The notes below the pieces were generated by a model. That model saw only the letters and a program-made list of their open reading frames with translations. It did not search any database and was not told where the DNA came from. Both the position numbers and the translations under genes were made by a program. A stretch of 64,000 nt of DNA from Arthrobacter echini (GTDB taxonomy: Bacteria; Actinomycetota; Actinomycetes; Actinomycetales; Micrococcaceae). The stretch spans positions 1-64,000 of the forward strand of contig NZ_VSLD01000003.1 in assembly GCF_008107445.1 (NCBI RefSeq), written 5' to 3'. Each line of letters begins with the position of its first letter. Within the stretch, counting starts at the first letter, position 1. Positions 24,442-33,058 of the stretch are shown here, in pieces.

Positions 24442-25254
24442 ATGCCCGCCCTCATCTTCGACTGCGACGGCGTGCTCGCCGACACCGAACAGTACGGGCA
24501 CCTGCCCGCGTTCAACCAGACCTTCACCGACTTCGACGTGCCCGTTCAGTGGAGCGTCGAGGACTACGCCGAGAAGGTGAAGATCGGCGGCGGCAAGGAG
24601 CGGATGCGGAGCATCCTCACCCCCGAGCTCGCCGCGTCGCTCGGGCTGACGGACGACGCCGCCGTGGACGCCGCGATCCTCGCCTGGCACAAGCGCAAGA
24701 CCAACGTGTACAGGGGGCTCGTGGAGAGCGGGGTCATGCCCGCCCGGCCGGGCATCGCGCGGATCGTGGGGCAGGCGCACGACGCCGACTGGACGCTCGC
24801 CGTCGCCTCCACCTCCGCCGAACCCGCCGTGCGCGCCGTCCTGACCCACGCCGTCGGTGACGAGCTCGCCGCGCACTTCTCGGTCTTCGCCGGGGACGTG
24901 GTGCCCGCCAAGAAGCCCGCACCGGACATCTACTTGCTGGCCCTGCGCGAGCTGGGAGTGTCCGCGGCGGACGCGATCGTGATCGAGGACAGCGCCAACG
25001 GGATGCGGGCCGCCCTCGGGGCCGGCTTGACCACCGTGGTGACGGTCAGCGGCTTTACGCGGGAGGAGAACTTCACGGGCGCCGCCCTGGTGGTGAGCTC
25101 CCTCGGTGACCCCGACGGCGAGCAGGCAGAGATCCTCGCCGATCCGCACGGTGCCGGGCCGTCCGGCGTCGTCACCCTCGACACCCTGCAGGCACTGCTG
25201 TCCGCAGCCGGCCCTGCTTCCCAGACCGAGACCCACGAAACGGAGACCCCATGA
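24442..25254 (+). CDS. HAD-family phosphatase (CbbY/PGM-like)
   Basis: A 270-aa HAD hydrolase. Motif I is FDCDGVLADTE, motif II VASTSAEP, motif III KKPAPDIY and motif IV VIEDSANGMRAALGAG. The DGVLADTE signature and cap domain fit the CbbY/beta-phosphoglucomutase group. Start ATG 24442 is two bases after the aldolase stop, and its end overlaps DhaL by four bases. It probably dephosphorylates a sugar phosphate or sugar bisphosphate (CbbY is known to remove xylulose bisphosphate). Role in this operon is inferred from context. Confidence 0.85.
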   Translation: MPALIFDCDGVLADTEQYGHLPAFNQTFTDFDVPVQWSVEDYAEKVKIGGGKERMRSILTPELAASLGLTDDAAVDAAILAWHKRKTNVYRGLVESGVMPARPGIARIVGQAHDADWTLAVASTSAEPAVRAVLTHAVGDELAAHFSVFAGDVVPAKKPAPDIYLLALRELGVSAADAIVIEDSANGMRAALGAGLTTVVTVSGFTREENFTGAALVVSSLGDPDGEQAEILADPHGAGPSGVVTLDTLQALLSAAGPASQTETHETETP

Positions 25255-25883
25255 GCGCCACCGATCTCGCCGACGTCGAATTCGCCGTCCACTCCCTGGC
25301 GCAGACCGCCGTCGAGAAGGAGAAGGAGTTCGGTGACCTGGACGCCGTCGTCGGCGACGGCGATCTGGGCTACTCCCTGGCCCGTGGTTTCGAAAAGGTC
25401 CTGGCGGACTGGGACTCCTTCAAGCGCGACGACGTCGCCACCTTCCTGCAGCAGATAGCCCTGGCCATCTCCAGCAGGATCGGCGGCACCTCCGGCCCGC
25501 TCTGGGGGACGGCCTTCCTGCGGGCCTCCGCCGCCGCGAAGACGGTGGACACGATCGACGGCACCGCCGTCGTCGCCATGCTGCGCGGAGCCACCGACGG
25601 CATCAAGGCCCGAGGCAACGCGGATCTCGGTGACAAGACCCTCCTGGATGCCCTGATCCCGGCCACCGACGAACTCGAACGCCAGCTCGCTGCCGGCGCC
25701 TCACCCGAGGACTGCAGAAAGTCGTTCGCGGCGAAAACCCGTGAATGCGCCGACGCCACCTCGACCATGGAGGCCCGGCGCGGCCGCGCGAGCTACAGCG
25801 GGGAGCGCAGCATCGGCTCCCCGGACGCCGGGGCGGTGGCCGTAGCGATCATCATCGAACGGATCGTCGCCGACTGGCCCTGA
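25251..25883 (+). CDS. dhaL: Dihydroxyacetone kinase subunit DhaL
   Basis: A 210-aa nucleotide-binding subunit. DAVVGDGDLGYSLARGF carries the Mg2+-binding aspartates of the DhaL family. SRIGGTSGPLWGTAFL, ARGNADLGDKTLLDAL and EARRGRASYSGERSIGSPDAG match the conserved nucleotide and lid regions. It overlaps the HAD phosphatase by four bases (ATGA). It works with DhaK to phosphorylate dihydroxyacetone or a related short ketose. In PTS-type systems DhaL holds ADP that is recharged by DhaM; no dhaM lies in this window, so the phosphoryl donor is open. Confidence 0.88.
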   Translation: MSATDLADVEFAVHSLAQTAVEKEKEFGDLDAVVGDGDLGYSLARGFEKVLADWDSFKRDDVATFLQQIALAISSRIGGTSGPLWGTAFLRASAAAKTVDTIDGTAVVAMLRGATDGIKARGNADLGDKTLLDALIPATDELERQLAAGASPEDCRKSFAAKTRECADATSTMEARRGRASYSGERSIGSPDAGAVAVAIIIERIVADWP

Positions 25884-25930
25884 CACGTACCGACAGCCAT
25901 CCATCCCCATCACAACGACGTGGAGAACCC

Positions 25931-26926
25931 ATGAAGAAGTTCGTCAATGATCCCCAGCAGTTCGTCCCGGAGATGCTCGAGGGCCTTGCGCTCGCGAACC
26001 CGGACACCCTGAAGTACGTGCCCGAGTACAACCTGATCATGCGCGCCGACGGCCCCGACCAGAACAAGGTCTCGATCGTCCAGGGTTCGGGCTCCGGGCA
26101 CGAACCCGCGCACGTGATGATCGTGGGCAAGGGTATGCTCGACGCCGCGTGCCCGGGCGACGTCTTCGCGGCCCCGCCCTTCGACTACGTGTACGAGACC
26201 ACCAAGCTCATGGCCTCCCCGAAGGGCGTGCTGCTGCTGGTCAACAACTACACCGGCGACAAGATGGTCTTCGAGATGGCGCAGGAGATGTCCTCCGCCG
26301 AGGGCATCGAGGTGAAGACGCTGTTCATCAATGACGACGTCTCCGTGGAGGACTCCACCTACACGATCGGCCGCCGTGGTGTCGCGGGGAACTTCTTCGT
26401 CATCAAGGCCGTGGCCGCCGCTGCCGAGCGGGGTGCTGACCTGGACGAGGTGATCCGGATCGGCGAGAAGGTCAACTCCGTGACCCGCTCCATGGGTGTC
26501 GCGCTGACCGCGTGCACGCCGCCCGCGAAGGGCAGCCCGCTGTTCGAGCTCGGCGAGGACGAGATCGAGATGGGCGTGGGCATTCACGGCGAGCCGGGAC
26601 GCCGTCGGGCCAAGATGATGCCCGCCAACGAGATCGTCGAGGAGCTCCTGGCCCCCGTGGTGAAGGACCTCCCGTTTGCGGACGGCGACCGCGTGGCCCT
26701 CATGATCAACGGCCTCGGCGGCACCCCCATCAGCGAGCTGTACCTGCTGTACGGGCAGGCCCACAAGCGCCTCGCGGAGCAGGGCATCACCGTGGGCCGC
26801 AGCTATGTGGGGGAGTACTGCACCTCCCTGGACATGGCCGGCGCCTCGATCACCCTGGTCAAGCTCGACGACGAGATCGAGTCGCTGCTCGAGGACCCGG
26901 CGGAGATCCCCATCCGCACGTTCTAG
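25931..26926 (+). CDS. dhaK: Dihydroxyacetone kinase subunit DhaK
   Basis: A 331-aa substrate-binding subunit. SGSGHEPAHVMIVGKGMLDAACPGDVF is rearranged here as separate visible parts: GSGHEPAH near residue 55 and MGVGIHGEPGRRR, whose His forms the hemiaminal with the ketone substrate. NNYTGDKMVFEMA and GLGGTP are also conserved. It lies 47 bp after dhaL in the aldolase-HAD-dhaL-dhaK operon, an order (L before K) opposite to the E. coli dhaKLM layout. Substrate is probably dihydroxyacetone, given the glycerol dehydrogenase at 33-34 kb; erythrulose-type ketoses are possible. Confidence 0.9.
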   Translation: MKKFVNDPQQFVPEMLEGLALANPDTLKYVPEYNLIMRADGPDQNKVSIVQGSGSGHEPAHVMIVGKGMLDAACPGDVFAAPPFDYVYETTKLMASPKGVLLLVNNYTGDKMVFEMAQEMSSAEGIEVKTLFINDDVSVEDSTYTIGRRGVAGNFFVIKAVAAAAERGADLDEVIRIGEKVNSVTRSMGVALTACTPPAKGSPLFELGEDEIEMGVGIHGEPGRRRAKMMPANEIVEELLAPVVKDLPFADGDRVALMINGLGGTPISELYLLYGQAHKRLAEQGITVGRSYVGEYCTSLDMAGASITLVKLDDEIESLLEDPAEIPIRTF

Positions 26927-26941
26927 AACTGTCAGCGCACG

Positions 26942-26978
26942 ACGGCGGGCCGGTCACCTCGGGTGGTCGGCCCGCCGT
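26942..26978. terminator. Hairpin terminator between convergent dhaK and pfkA
   Basis: ACGGCGGGCCG pairs perfectly with CGGCCCGCCGT, and the loop itself contains CACC-tcg-GGTG, extending the stem. It lies 15 bp after dhaK and is positioned to stop both converging transcripts. Confidence 0.7.
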
Positions 26979-27053
26979 TGCGTGGTGGCGGTGATCCGAC
27001 ACCGTCGTTCTCGGAACCGCACCCGGCTCGCCGTCGTGCGTTCGGCGTTCCAC

Positions 27054-28082
27054 CTACCCGAACAGGTAGGTGGCCTCGTCGTACCGGTGCTGCGGCACGG
27101 TCTTGAGCTGCCCGACGGCGTCGGCCAGATCCACGTGGACGATCTCGTCCCCGCGCGTTGCGACCATCCTGCCCCAGGCCTGTTCGTGGATGGCGTCGAC
27201 CGCAGCTAGTCCCAGCCGGGTGGCCAGGACCCGGTCCGTGGCGCTCGGGGCGCCGCCGCGCTGGATGTGGCCGAGCGTCGTCGAGCGGGTCTCGATGCCG
27301 GTGCGTTCCTCGACGACGGGCGCCAGCAGGTCGCCGATGCCGCCCAGCCGCGGCCGGTTGAAGCCGTCCAGGCCCCGATCGGCGTGCGGCGCGGTCATGT
27401 CCGCGGAGACGAAGCCCTCCGCCACCACCACGAGCGGGGTGCGGCCACGCCGGAACGGGCCCTCCACCCAGTCGCAGATCTGGTCGAGGGTGGCCGTCTG
27501 CTCCGGGATCAGGATGGCGTGGGCGCTGCTCGCCATGCCCGCGTAGAGCGCGATCCACCCGGCGTGACGGCCCATCACCTCCGCGATCATGCAGCGGTGA
27601 TGGGACTGCCCCGTGGTCTTGAGCCGGTCGATCGCCTCCGTGGCGATCTCGACGGCGGTGTGGAACCCGAAGGAGAAGTCGGTGGCGGAGAGATCGTTGT
27701 CCACGGTCTTGGGCACGCCGACGATGGGGATGCCCGCGTCGCTGAGGATCTTCGCCGCCGCCATGGTGCCCTCGCCGCCGATCACGATCAGCGCGTCGAC
27801 CCCTTCCGTGCGCAGATTCGCGCGGACCCGCTCCACGCCTCCGCCCTCCCTGAGCGGGCTGACCCGCGAGGTTCCGAGGATGGTCCCGCCGAGACCGGCG
27901 ATACCCCGCACACTGATGCCGTCGAGGCTTATGGTGCTGCCTTCCACCAGACCCCGCCAGCCGTCCGTGAACCCGACGAACTCGTCGCCGTGGACGCGGA
28001 TGCCCCGCAGCACGCAGGAGCGGATCACCGCGTTGAGCCCGGGACAGTCGCCGCCGCTTGTCAGGATCCCGATGCGAGCCAT
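27054..28082 (-). CDS. pfkA: 6-phosphofructokinase
   Basis: A 342-aa phosphofructokinase. GILTSGGDCPGLNAVIR, GGEGTM, TVDNDL and TTGQSHHRCMIAEVMGRHAGW are the nucleotide, catalytic and fructose-6-phosphate motifs. The length matches single-domain bacterial enzymes. It would phosphorylate fructose 6-phosphate to the bisphosphate; GGEGT instead of GGDGS is common in actinobacteria, so donor choice (ATP or PPi) is not settled by eye. ATG 28082 is used. It is convergent to dhaK and divergent from the sensor-regulator. Its presence beside the aldolase, and with hxlAB at 42-43 kb, fits a ribulose monophosphate cycle. Confidence 0.9.
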   Translation of the reverse strand: MARIGILTSGGDCPGLNAVIRSCVLRGIRVHGDEFVGFTDGWRGLVEGSTISLDGISVRGIAGLGGTILGTSRVSPLREGGGVERVRANLRTEGVDALIVIGGEGTMAAAKILSDAGIPIVGVPKTVDNDLSATDFSFGFHTAVEIATEAIDRLKTTGQSHHRCMIAEVMGRHAGWIALYAGMASSAHAILIPEQTATLDQICDWVEGPFRRGRTPLVVVAEGFVSADMTAPHADRGLDGFNRPRLGGIGDLLAPVVEERTGIETRSTTLGHIQRGGAPSATDRVLATRLGLAAVDAIHEQAWGRMVATRGDEIVHVDLADAVGQLKTVPQHRYDEATYLFG

Positions 28083-28190
28083 GAAGTACCTCTTCCGCCG
28101 TGCTGCAGAGAATCCGGGCGCGGAACGCGCCTCCCGGGTGTCCTTCCAGCCCACCACCGCCGCGGTGGCAGCGGTAGGAGGAGTTCCCCG

Positions 28191-28216
28191 CCCGCACGGT
28201 GCGGGAAAACCCGCAC
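28191..28216. promoter_or_regulatory. Overlapping dyads between pfkA and the sensor-regulator
   Basis: CCCGCAC (28191-28197), GTGCGGG (28199-28205) and a second CCCGCAC (28210-28216) form two mutually exclusive perfect 7-bp dyads with 1- and 4-bp spacers. Located in the divergent promoter region, this is a candidate operator, possibly for the adjacent NarL-type protein. Confidence 0.45.
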
Positions 28217-28309
28217 GCAGAAAGGGCTGGGGGTGCGATCATGGTGACGGCATACGCCATGGTGACCGCCGGAGAACCAGCGGCGCGCGGTTCGTCGAGG
28301 AGGACGAGG

Positions 28310-30175
28310 ATGACAGCAGTCGAGCCCGGATTCGATGCCCTGGTCCGCGATCCAGTGCAGCACGAACTGGACACCGTGGCGGCCCTGGCCCGCGATCTGG
28401 CCGGCCGCTTCGAGCTCCAGCCGCTGCTCGGCCGGATCCTGGCCAACGCAGCGTCGCTGCTGGGGTGCGAGTCGGGATCGATCGCCCTGGTCAACGAGGC
28501 CTCCGACACCTACACGAAGAAGGTGGACATCGGCGTCGGCTGCCAGGAGGGCCAGACCTTCTCCCTCCGGGAAGGGTTCACCGGGCAGATCGTGCGCAGC
28601 CGCTCCACCGTCATCCTCGACGCGTACAGCAGCATCGAACGCGGGCACATCCCGCCCACCGATCCGCGCTGGGACTGCGCCGTGATGGGCGTGCCGATCC
28701 AGTGGAGCGGGCAGATCGTGGGCGCCTTCATCGTCTTCAGCCCCGACCCGGGCCGGATCTTCAGCCCAGGTGAAGCGCGGCTTGCCGAGGTCTTCGCCAG
28801 CCACGCCGCGATCGCCCTGGTCAACTCCGAGCTGTACGCCAAGGCCTCCGCCCGGGAACGGGAGGCCGCGATCGCTGCCGAACGCGAACGCGCCGTCCGC
28901 GATATCCACGAAACTGTGGGCAGATCGCTCGCCGGGCTGCTGCTCAGCCTCGACGAGGCCGAGAAGGCCGGCCGGCAGGGCGGCGGAGTGCAGGACGTCA
29001 TGCCCTATATCAGTAACGCCCGGACCATTGCTTACGATGCGCTCACGGAGACCCGCCGCACGGTGCTGGGCATGAGTCCGGCCGCGCTCGCCGGACGAAC
29101 CCTCGCCGAGGCGGTCTCGGGTGAACTGGCCTGGGTGGAGTCGATGTCCGCCACCACGACCCAGCTGACCGTGATCGGAGAGGCCCGTCCACTCGCACCC
29201 GAGATCGAGCACCAGGCCTTCAAGATCGTCCAGGAGGCGCTGAACAATGTGGCCACCCATGCGCGCGCGACGACGGTGCGTGCCGGGCTGATCTATGAGC
29301 GGGGGGCCTTCGCCGTCGTCGTCGAGGACAACGGACGTGGCTTCGACCTCGCCGCCGCGCACGGCGACCATGCCACGCTGCCCTCCGGCTGCATGGGCCT
29401 CCACGGCATGACCTCCCGGGCGGTGCACCTCGGTGGTGATCTGCACCTCGACACGACGCCGGGCTGGGGCACGAGAGTGCGGGCCACACTGCCGGATCGC
29501 GCCCCCGAACCGGAGGCAGTCGCCGGGCCGCGGTGGAAGGTCCTGATCGCCAATGACAATCCCGTCATCAGCGCGGGCCTTGTGCGTCTACTCGGTATCG
29601 CGGAGCCGGCGATCCAGGTGACGGCCGAGGTCGGCTCCGCCGAGCAGCTGTGCGACGCGGTGGAGCTGCTGCGGCCCGACGTGATCGTGCTGGAGCTGGA
29701 TCTCCTCCACCAGGACACCAGCGGCGTCCTCGCCCGGGTCCGCGACCTGGACCCCGGCGTCGCGATCGTGGTTCTCACGGACAATCCCACGGTGGAGCAG
29801 GTGCGCTCGGCCCGGCAGGCCGGCGTGCGCGGGTTCATCAACCGCCGGGCCACAGGAGAGACGATCGCCCGGATTCTCGTGGCCGCCGGGCAGGGCCAGG
29901 CCCTGGTGGAGGGGAACATCTTCGATCACCTCCTCGGCGTCTCGTCCGACGACGCCGGGCCGGCGGCCGAGGCGTTCACCACGCGGGAGAAGGAGGTCCG
30001 CCACATGGTGATCCGGGGCATGGCGGACAAGCAGATCGCCCGTCAGCTCGGCATCTCCGTGAAAACCGTGGAGAAACACGTGGGTTCGATCCTGCGCAAG
30101 ACCGGGGCGCGCAATCGCACCATGCTCGCGGGGATGACGGGAGGCGAACCAGCGGCGTCACACCCCTGGGTGTGA
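28310..30175 (+). CDS. Fused GAF-histidine kinase-receiver-LuxR protein with degenerate receiver
   Basis: A 621-aa fusion of a NarX-type kinase and a NarL-type regulator. In order: GAF domain (residues ~25-180), HisKA_3 with RDIHETVGR, HATPase_c with VQEALNNVATHA and DNGRGFDL, receiver (~410-525), and LuxR HTH (FTTREKEVRHMV, KTVEKHVGSIL). The receiver is unusual: the acidic pair is ND in VLIANDNP, the phosphoacceptor site is Glu (DVIVLELD), and the conserved Lys is replaced in GFINRR. Phosphorylation is therefore unlikely. ATG 28310 follows GAGGAGG; earlier in-frame ATGs lack such a site. It is flanked by pfkA and a D-lactate-type dehydrogenase and probably controls this region in response to a small ligand bound by GAF (inference). 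Confidence 0.85.
   Translation: MTAVEPGFDALVRDPVQHELDTVAALARDLAGRFELQPLLGRILANAASLLGCESGSIALVNEASDTYTKKVDIGVGCQEGQTFSLREGFTGQIVRSRSTVILDAYSSIERGHIPPTDPRWDCAVMGVPIQWSGQIVGAFIVFSPDPGRIFSPGEARLAEVFASHAAIALVNSELYAKASAREREAAIAAERERAVRDIHETVGRSLAGLLLSLDEAEKAGRQGGGVQDVMPYISNARTIAYDALTETRRTVLGMSPAALAGRTLAEAVSGELAWVESMSATTTQLTVIGEARPLAPEIEHQAFKIVQEALNNVATHARATTVRAGLIYERGAFAVVVEDNGRGFDLAAAHGDHATLPSGCMGLHGMTSRAVHLGGDLHLDTTPGWGTRVRATLPDRAPEPEAVAGPRWKVLIANDNPVISAGLVRLLGIAEPAIQVTAEVGSAEQLCDAVELLRPDVIVLELDLLHQDTSGVLARVRDLDPGVAIVVLTDNPTVEQVRSARQAGVRGFINRRATGETIARILVAAGQGQALVEGNIFDHLLGVSSDDAGPAAEAFTTREKEVRHMVIRGMADKQIARQLGISVKTVEKHVGSILRKTGARNRTMLAGMTGGEPAASHPWV
30158..30175. terminator. Short hairpin overlapping the sensor-regulator stop codon
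   Basis: TCACACCC and GGGTGTGA form a perfect 8-bp dyad with a 2-bp centre whose last bases are the TGA stop. It lies 11 bp from the convergent dehydrogenase end. Terminator or operator; no T-tract. Confidence 0.4.
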
Positions 30176-30185
30176 GAACGGGCTA

Positions 30186-33032
30186 CTAGCGGGTCTGTTC
30201 CTCCAGCAGCTCCAGCACATGCTGGTACTGGCTGCCTGTGGCCCGGGTCATGCCGAGCTCGCACGTGCGATTGCAGGACGCGTGGGCGGCGGCGCCGAGG
30301 GCAACCACCTCCGCGGCCTGTTTGCGGGTGGCCGATGCGGTCAGTTCCGGGTGCAGCATGCCGCGGTCCCCGGCGAAGGCGCAGCAGCCCCAGTTCTCCG
30401 GGACGTCCACCTGCGCGGCGACCGCCCCGGCGACGGCGGTCAGCGCAGTATCCAGACCGAGCCGGGTGGACGAGCACGTGGGGTGCAGCGCCAGTGACTC
30501 CAGCTTCGGGTGCTCGGGTAATTGGGGGAGGATCCGCTCGGCCGCGAAGGCCACGGCGTCGAGCACCCGCAGCGGACGTCGGCCGGGGAGCTCCGGCTCG
30601 CGCTCGATGGTGGACAGCAGGCCCTCGGTGCACGAGGAGGCGTCGCAGATGATCGGCAGCTCACCGTCGCGCGTCGCGGCGCGGAGGGCGGCGAGGGTCC
30701 TGGCGCCCATGCTGTCCTGGCCGGCAACCATGCCCTTCGAGGACCACGGCGTTCCGCAGCACAGGGCGTCGATCCCCTCGGGGACCAGCAGGGTGACCCC
30801 GGCGCGCTCGCAGAGCTGCTCGAGGCTGTACTGGACGCCGCGTCCACGCCCGACGCCGTCGGCTCCGGCCGTCGAGTCCGCAGGCCCGAACATCGTCTGC
30901 ACGCAGGCCGGGAAGTACACCGCGTCCGGTGCGTCGACCGGCGCTGGGCGTGCACGGGCCGGGCCGCCGCCGGGCAGCTCGGGCGAGTGCAGCGGGACGG
31001 TGTCCGCCCCGAGCACGGACCGTGCCAGCCGGTTCGGTCCTCCGATTACCGGCGCGGCCACCGCGGGAGCCGAGGAGCGGGCCTTCGCCACCACGGTCAG
31101 GGCCAGACCGGCGCCCTTCGTCACGTGCCCCCAGTGATCGGCAGCGGTCCGCCAGACGGCGCTCTCCACCTTCCCCGCCTCGTCCCGGCGCAGCCGCTTG
31201 ACCAGCGACCCCGTGTTGATGCCCACCGGGCAGGCGGTCTGGCACATCCCGTCAACCGCGCAGGTCTGCACGGACTCGTAGCCGTAGTCCCGCTCCAGAC
31301 TCGCGACCAGGGCGGTGTCGCCGTCGAGCCGGGCCTGTTCGATGGCCCGGAGCGTCACGATCCGCTGCCGCGGCGTGAGGGTGAGGTCCTTGCTGGGGCA
31401 GACCGGTTCGCAGTAGCCGCAGGAGACGCAGCGATCCACTTCCTCCGCTACCGGGGGCGCGGTCTTGATGTGCCGCAGGTGCGCCTGCGGGTCCTCGTCC
31501 AGGATCACGCCCGGATTGAGCAGGCCCTGCGGATCGAAGAGCCGCTTGATCTGCCGCATCACCGCGTGGAGCTCGTCCCCGTACTGCCGGCGCACGAACG
31601 GCGCCATGACCCGGCCGGTGCCGTGCTCGGCCTTGAGCGAGCCGCCCTCGCCGAGCACCAGCTCCACCATGTCCTCGGTGAACGCGCTGTAGCGGTCCAG
31701 CTGCTCGGTGCTCGCAAAGCCGTCCGTGAGCATGAAGTGGATGTTGCCGTCCTTGGCGTGACCGAAGATCACGCTGTCCTCGTAGCGGTACTTTGCGAAC
31801 AGGCCGGTCAGCGCCTCGCATGTGGCGCCCAGCCGGGGGACCGGGACCACGATGTCCTCGAGCAGGGCCGTGGTGCCCTGCGGGCGGGCCCCGGCCACCG
31901 TGGCGTAGAGGCCCTTGCGCAGGTGCCACAGCTGGGCGCGGCGTGCGGGGTCGGTACTGAACGTGGCCGGTGAGCTGAGCCCCAGCGTCGGCAGGAGGCG
32001 ATCGCCGTCGCCCCGGAGCTCCGCGAGCCGCTCCGGGGTCTCGGCCGAGTACTCCACGAGCAGGGCCGCGTGATCCTGCACCTGCAGATCCCGCACGACG
32101 GCGGGCGAATCGGCCAGCGAGCGGCCCACCTTTAGGGACAGGGCGTCCATGAGTTCCAGGGTGGCCGCGCCGGCCGCCACGAGCGCCGGCAGCGCAGCGT
32201 TCGCCGCGTACAGGTCGGGGAAGATCAGCAGCCCGGTGCTCGCATGCTTCAGGGCCGGGACGGTCCGGAAAACGGCGTCGGCGATGAAGCCGAGGGTTCC
32301 CTCGCTGCCCACGATCAGGTGCGCGAGCATGTCCACCGGGCGCTCGAAGTCCAGCAGCGAGTTCAGTCCGTAGCCCATGGTGTTCTTCATCGAGAACTGC
32401 CGGCGGATCTCCGCCGCGGACGCCGGATCGGAACGGACCCGGTGCCCCAGGTCCGCCAGGCCCGCGTGCAGGTCCGGTTCGAGGGAGTGCAGGCGCTCAT
32501 CGGCGTCGGCGGCGCCCGTGTTGATCACGGTGCCGCTGGGCAGCACCACGGTGACGGACTCGAGCGTGCGGTACGCGTTGTCCGTGGTGCCGCAGTTCAT
32601 CCCGGACGAGTTGTTCGCGATCACCCCGCCGACGGTGCACGCCACCTCGCTCGCCGGATCAGGCCCGAACTTCCGGTCGAACCGGGCCAGCCGGTTGTTG
32701 ACGGCCCGCACGGTGACGCCGGGCTGCACGCGGACCCGCGCGCCGCCGTCGAGCACCTGGATCTCGCGGAAGTTCTTCCGCACGTCCACCAGGACGCCGT
32801 CGGTGACCGCCTGTCCGCTGAGGCTCGTGCCGCCGGACCGGAACGTCAGCGGCACTCCCTGCGCCGCGCTCGCCTGCAGCAGCCGGCCCACCTCGGCGGG
32901 GGAGGTCGGCACCACCACCGCCTGCGGGATGAGCAGGAAGTGCGAGGCGTCGTGGGCGTTGGCGTGCAGGTCGATGGCGCGGGTCAGGACCTGCGCCGGA
33001 TCGGCGACGGCATCGCGGAGCGCGGAGAGCAT
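30186..33032 (-). CDS. FAD/Fe-S fused dehydrogenase (D-lactate dehydrogenase/GlcD-GlcF type)
   Basis: A 948-aa fusion. The N-terminal FAD_binding_4 and FAD-oxidase C domains span ~1-480 (GGTSLSGQAV, GGVIANNSSGMNCG). Two 4Fe-4S clusters follow (CVSCGYCEPVCPS and CAVDGMCQTACPV). The end holds two CCG cysteine-rich domains (FPACVQTMFG with CCGTPWSSKGM, HPTCSSTRLG with CCAFAGDRGM). This is the layout of bacterial respiratory D-lactate and related 2-hydroxyacid dehydrogenases, passing electrons to quinone. ATG 33032 follows AAGGAG. Downstream of glycerol dehydrogenase by 26 bp, so cotranscription is likely. The exact 2-hydroxyacid is not readable. Confidence 0.85.
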   Translation of the reverse strand: MLSALRDAVADPAQVLTRAIDLHANAHDASHFLLIPQAVVVPTSPAEVGRLLQASAAQGVPLTFRSGGTSLSGQAVTDGVLVDVRKNFREIQVLDGGARVRVQPGVTVRAVNNRLARFDRKFGPDPASEVACTVGGVIANNSSGMNCGTTDNAYRTLESVTVVLPSGTVINTGAADADERLHSLEPDLHAGLADLGHRVRSDPASAAEIRRQFSMKNTMGYGLNSLLDFERPVDMLAHLIVGSEGTLGFIADAVFRTVPALKHASTGLLIFPDLYAANAALPALVAAGAATLELMDALSLKVGRSLADSPAVVRDLQVQDHAALLVEYSAETPERLAELRGDGDRLLPTLGLSSPATFSTDPARRAQLWHLRKGLYATVAGARPQGTTALLEDIVVPVPRLGATCEALTGLFAKYRYEDSVIFGHAKDGNIHFMLTDGFASTEQLDRYSAFTEDMVELVLGEGGSLKAEHGTGRVMAPFVRRQYGDELHAVMRQIKRLFDPQGLLNPGVILDEDPQAHLRHIKTAPPVAEEVDRCVSCGYCEPVCPSKDLTLTPRQRIVTLRAIEQARLDGDTALVASLERDYGYESVQTCAVDGMCQTACPVGINTGSLVKRLRRDEAGKVESAVWRTAADHWGHVTKGAGLALTVVAKARSSAPAVAAPVIGGPNRLARSVLGADTVPLHSPELPGGGPARARPAPVDAPDAVYFPACVQTMFGPADSTAGADGVGRGRGVQYSLEQLCERAGVTLLVPEGIDALCCGTPWSSKGMVAGQDSMGARTLAALRAATRDGELPIICDASSCTEGLLSTIEREPELPGRRPLRVLDAVAFAAERILPQLPEHPKLESLALHPTCSSTRLGLDTALTAVAGAVAAQVDVPENWGCCAFAGDRGMLHPELTASATRKQAAEVVALGAAAHASCNRTCELGMTRATGSQYQHVLELLEEQTR

Positions 33033-33058
33033 GGGACGGGACTCCTTGGGCTGTGCTG

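Noticed and set aside
23545-25254. Long plus-strand frame overlapping the aldolase and HAD genes
   Set aside because: Only its second part (from 24442) encodes the HAD protein; the first part is Arg/Pro-rich third-position shadow of the aldolase gene.
26932-29446. Long minus-strand frames across pfkA and the sensor-regulator
   Set aside because: Arg/Gly/Pro-rich shadows caused by the high GC content; the opposing frames have clear family motifs.
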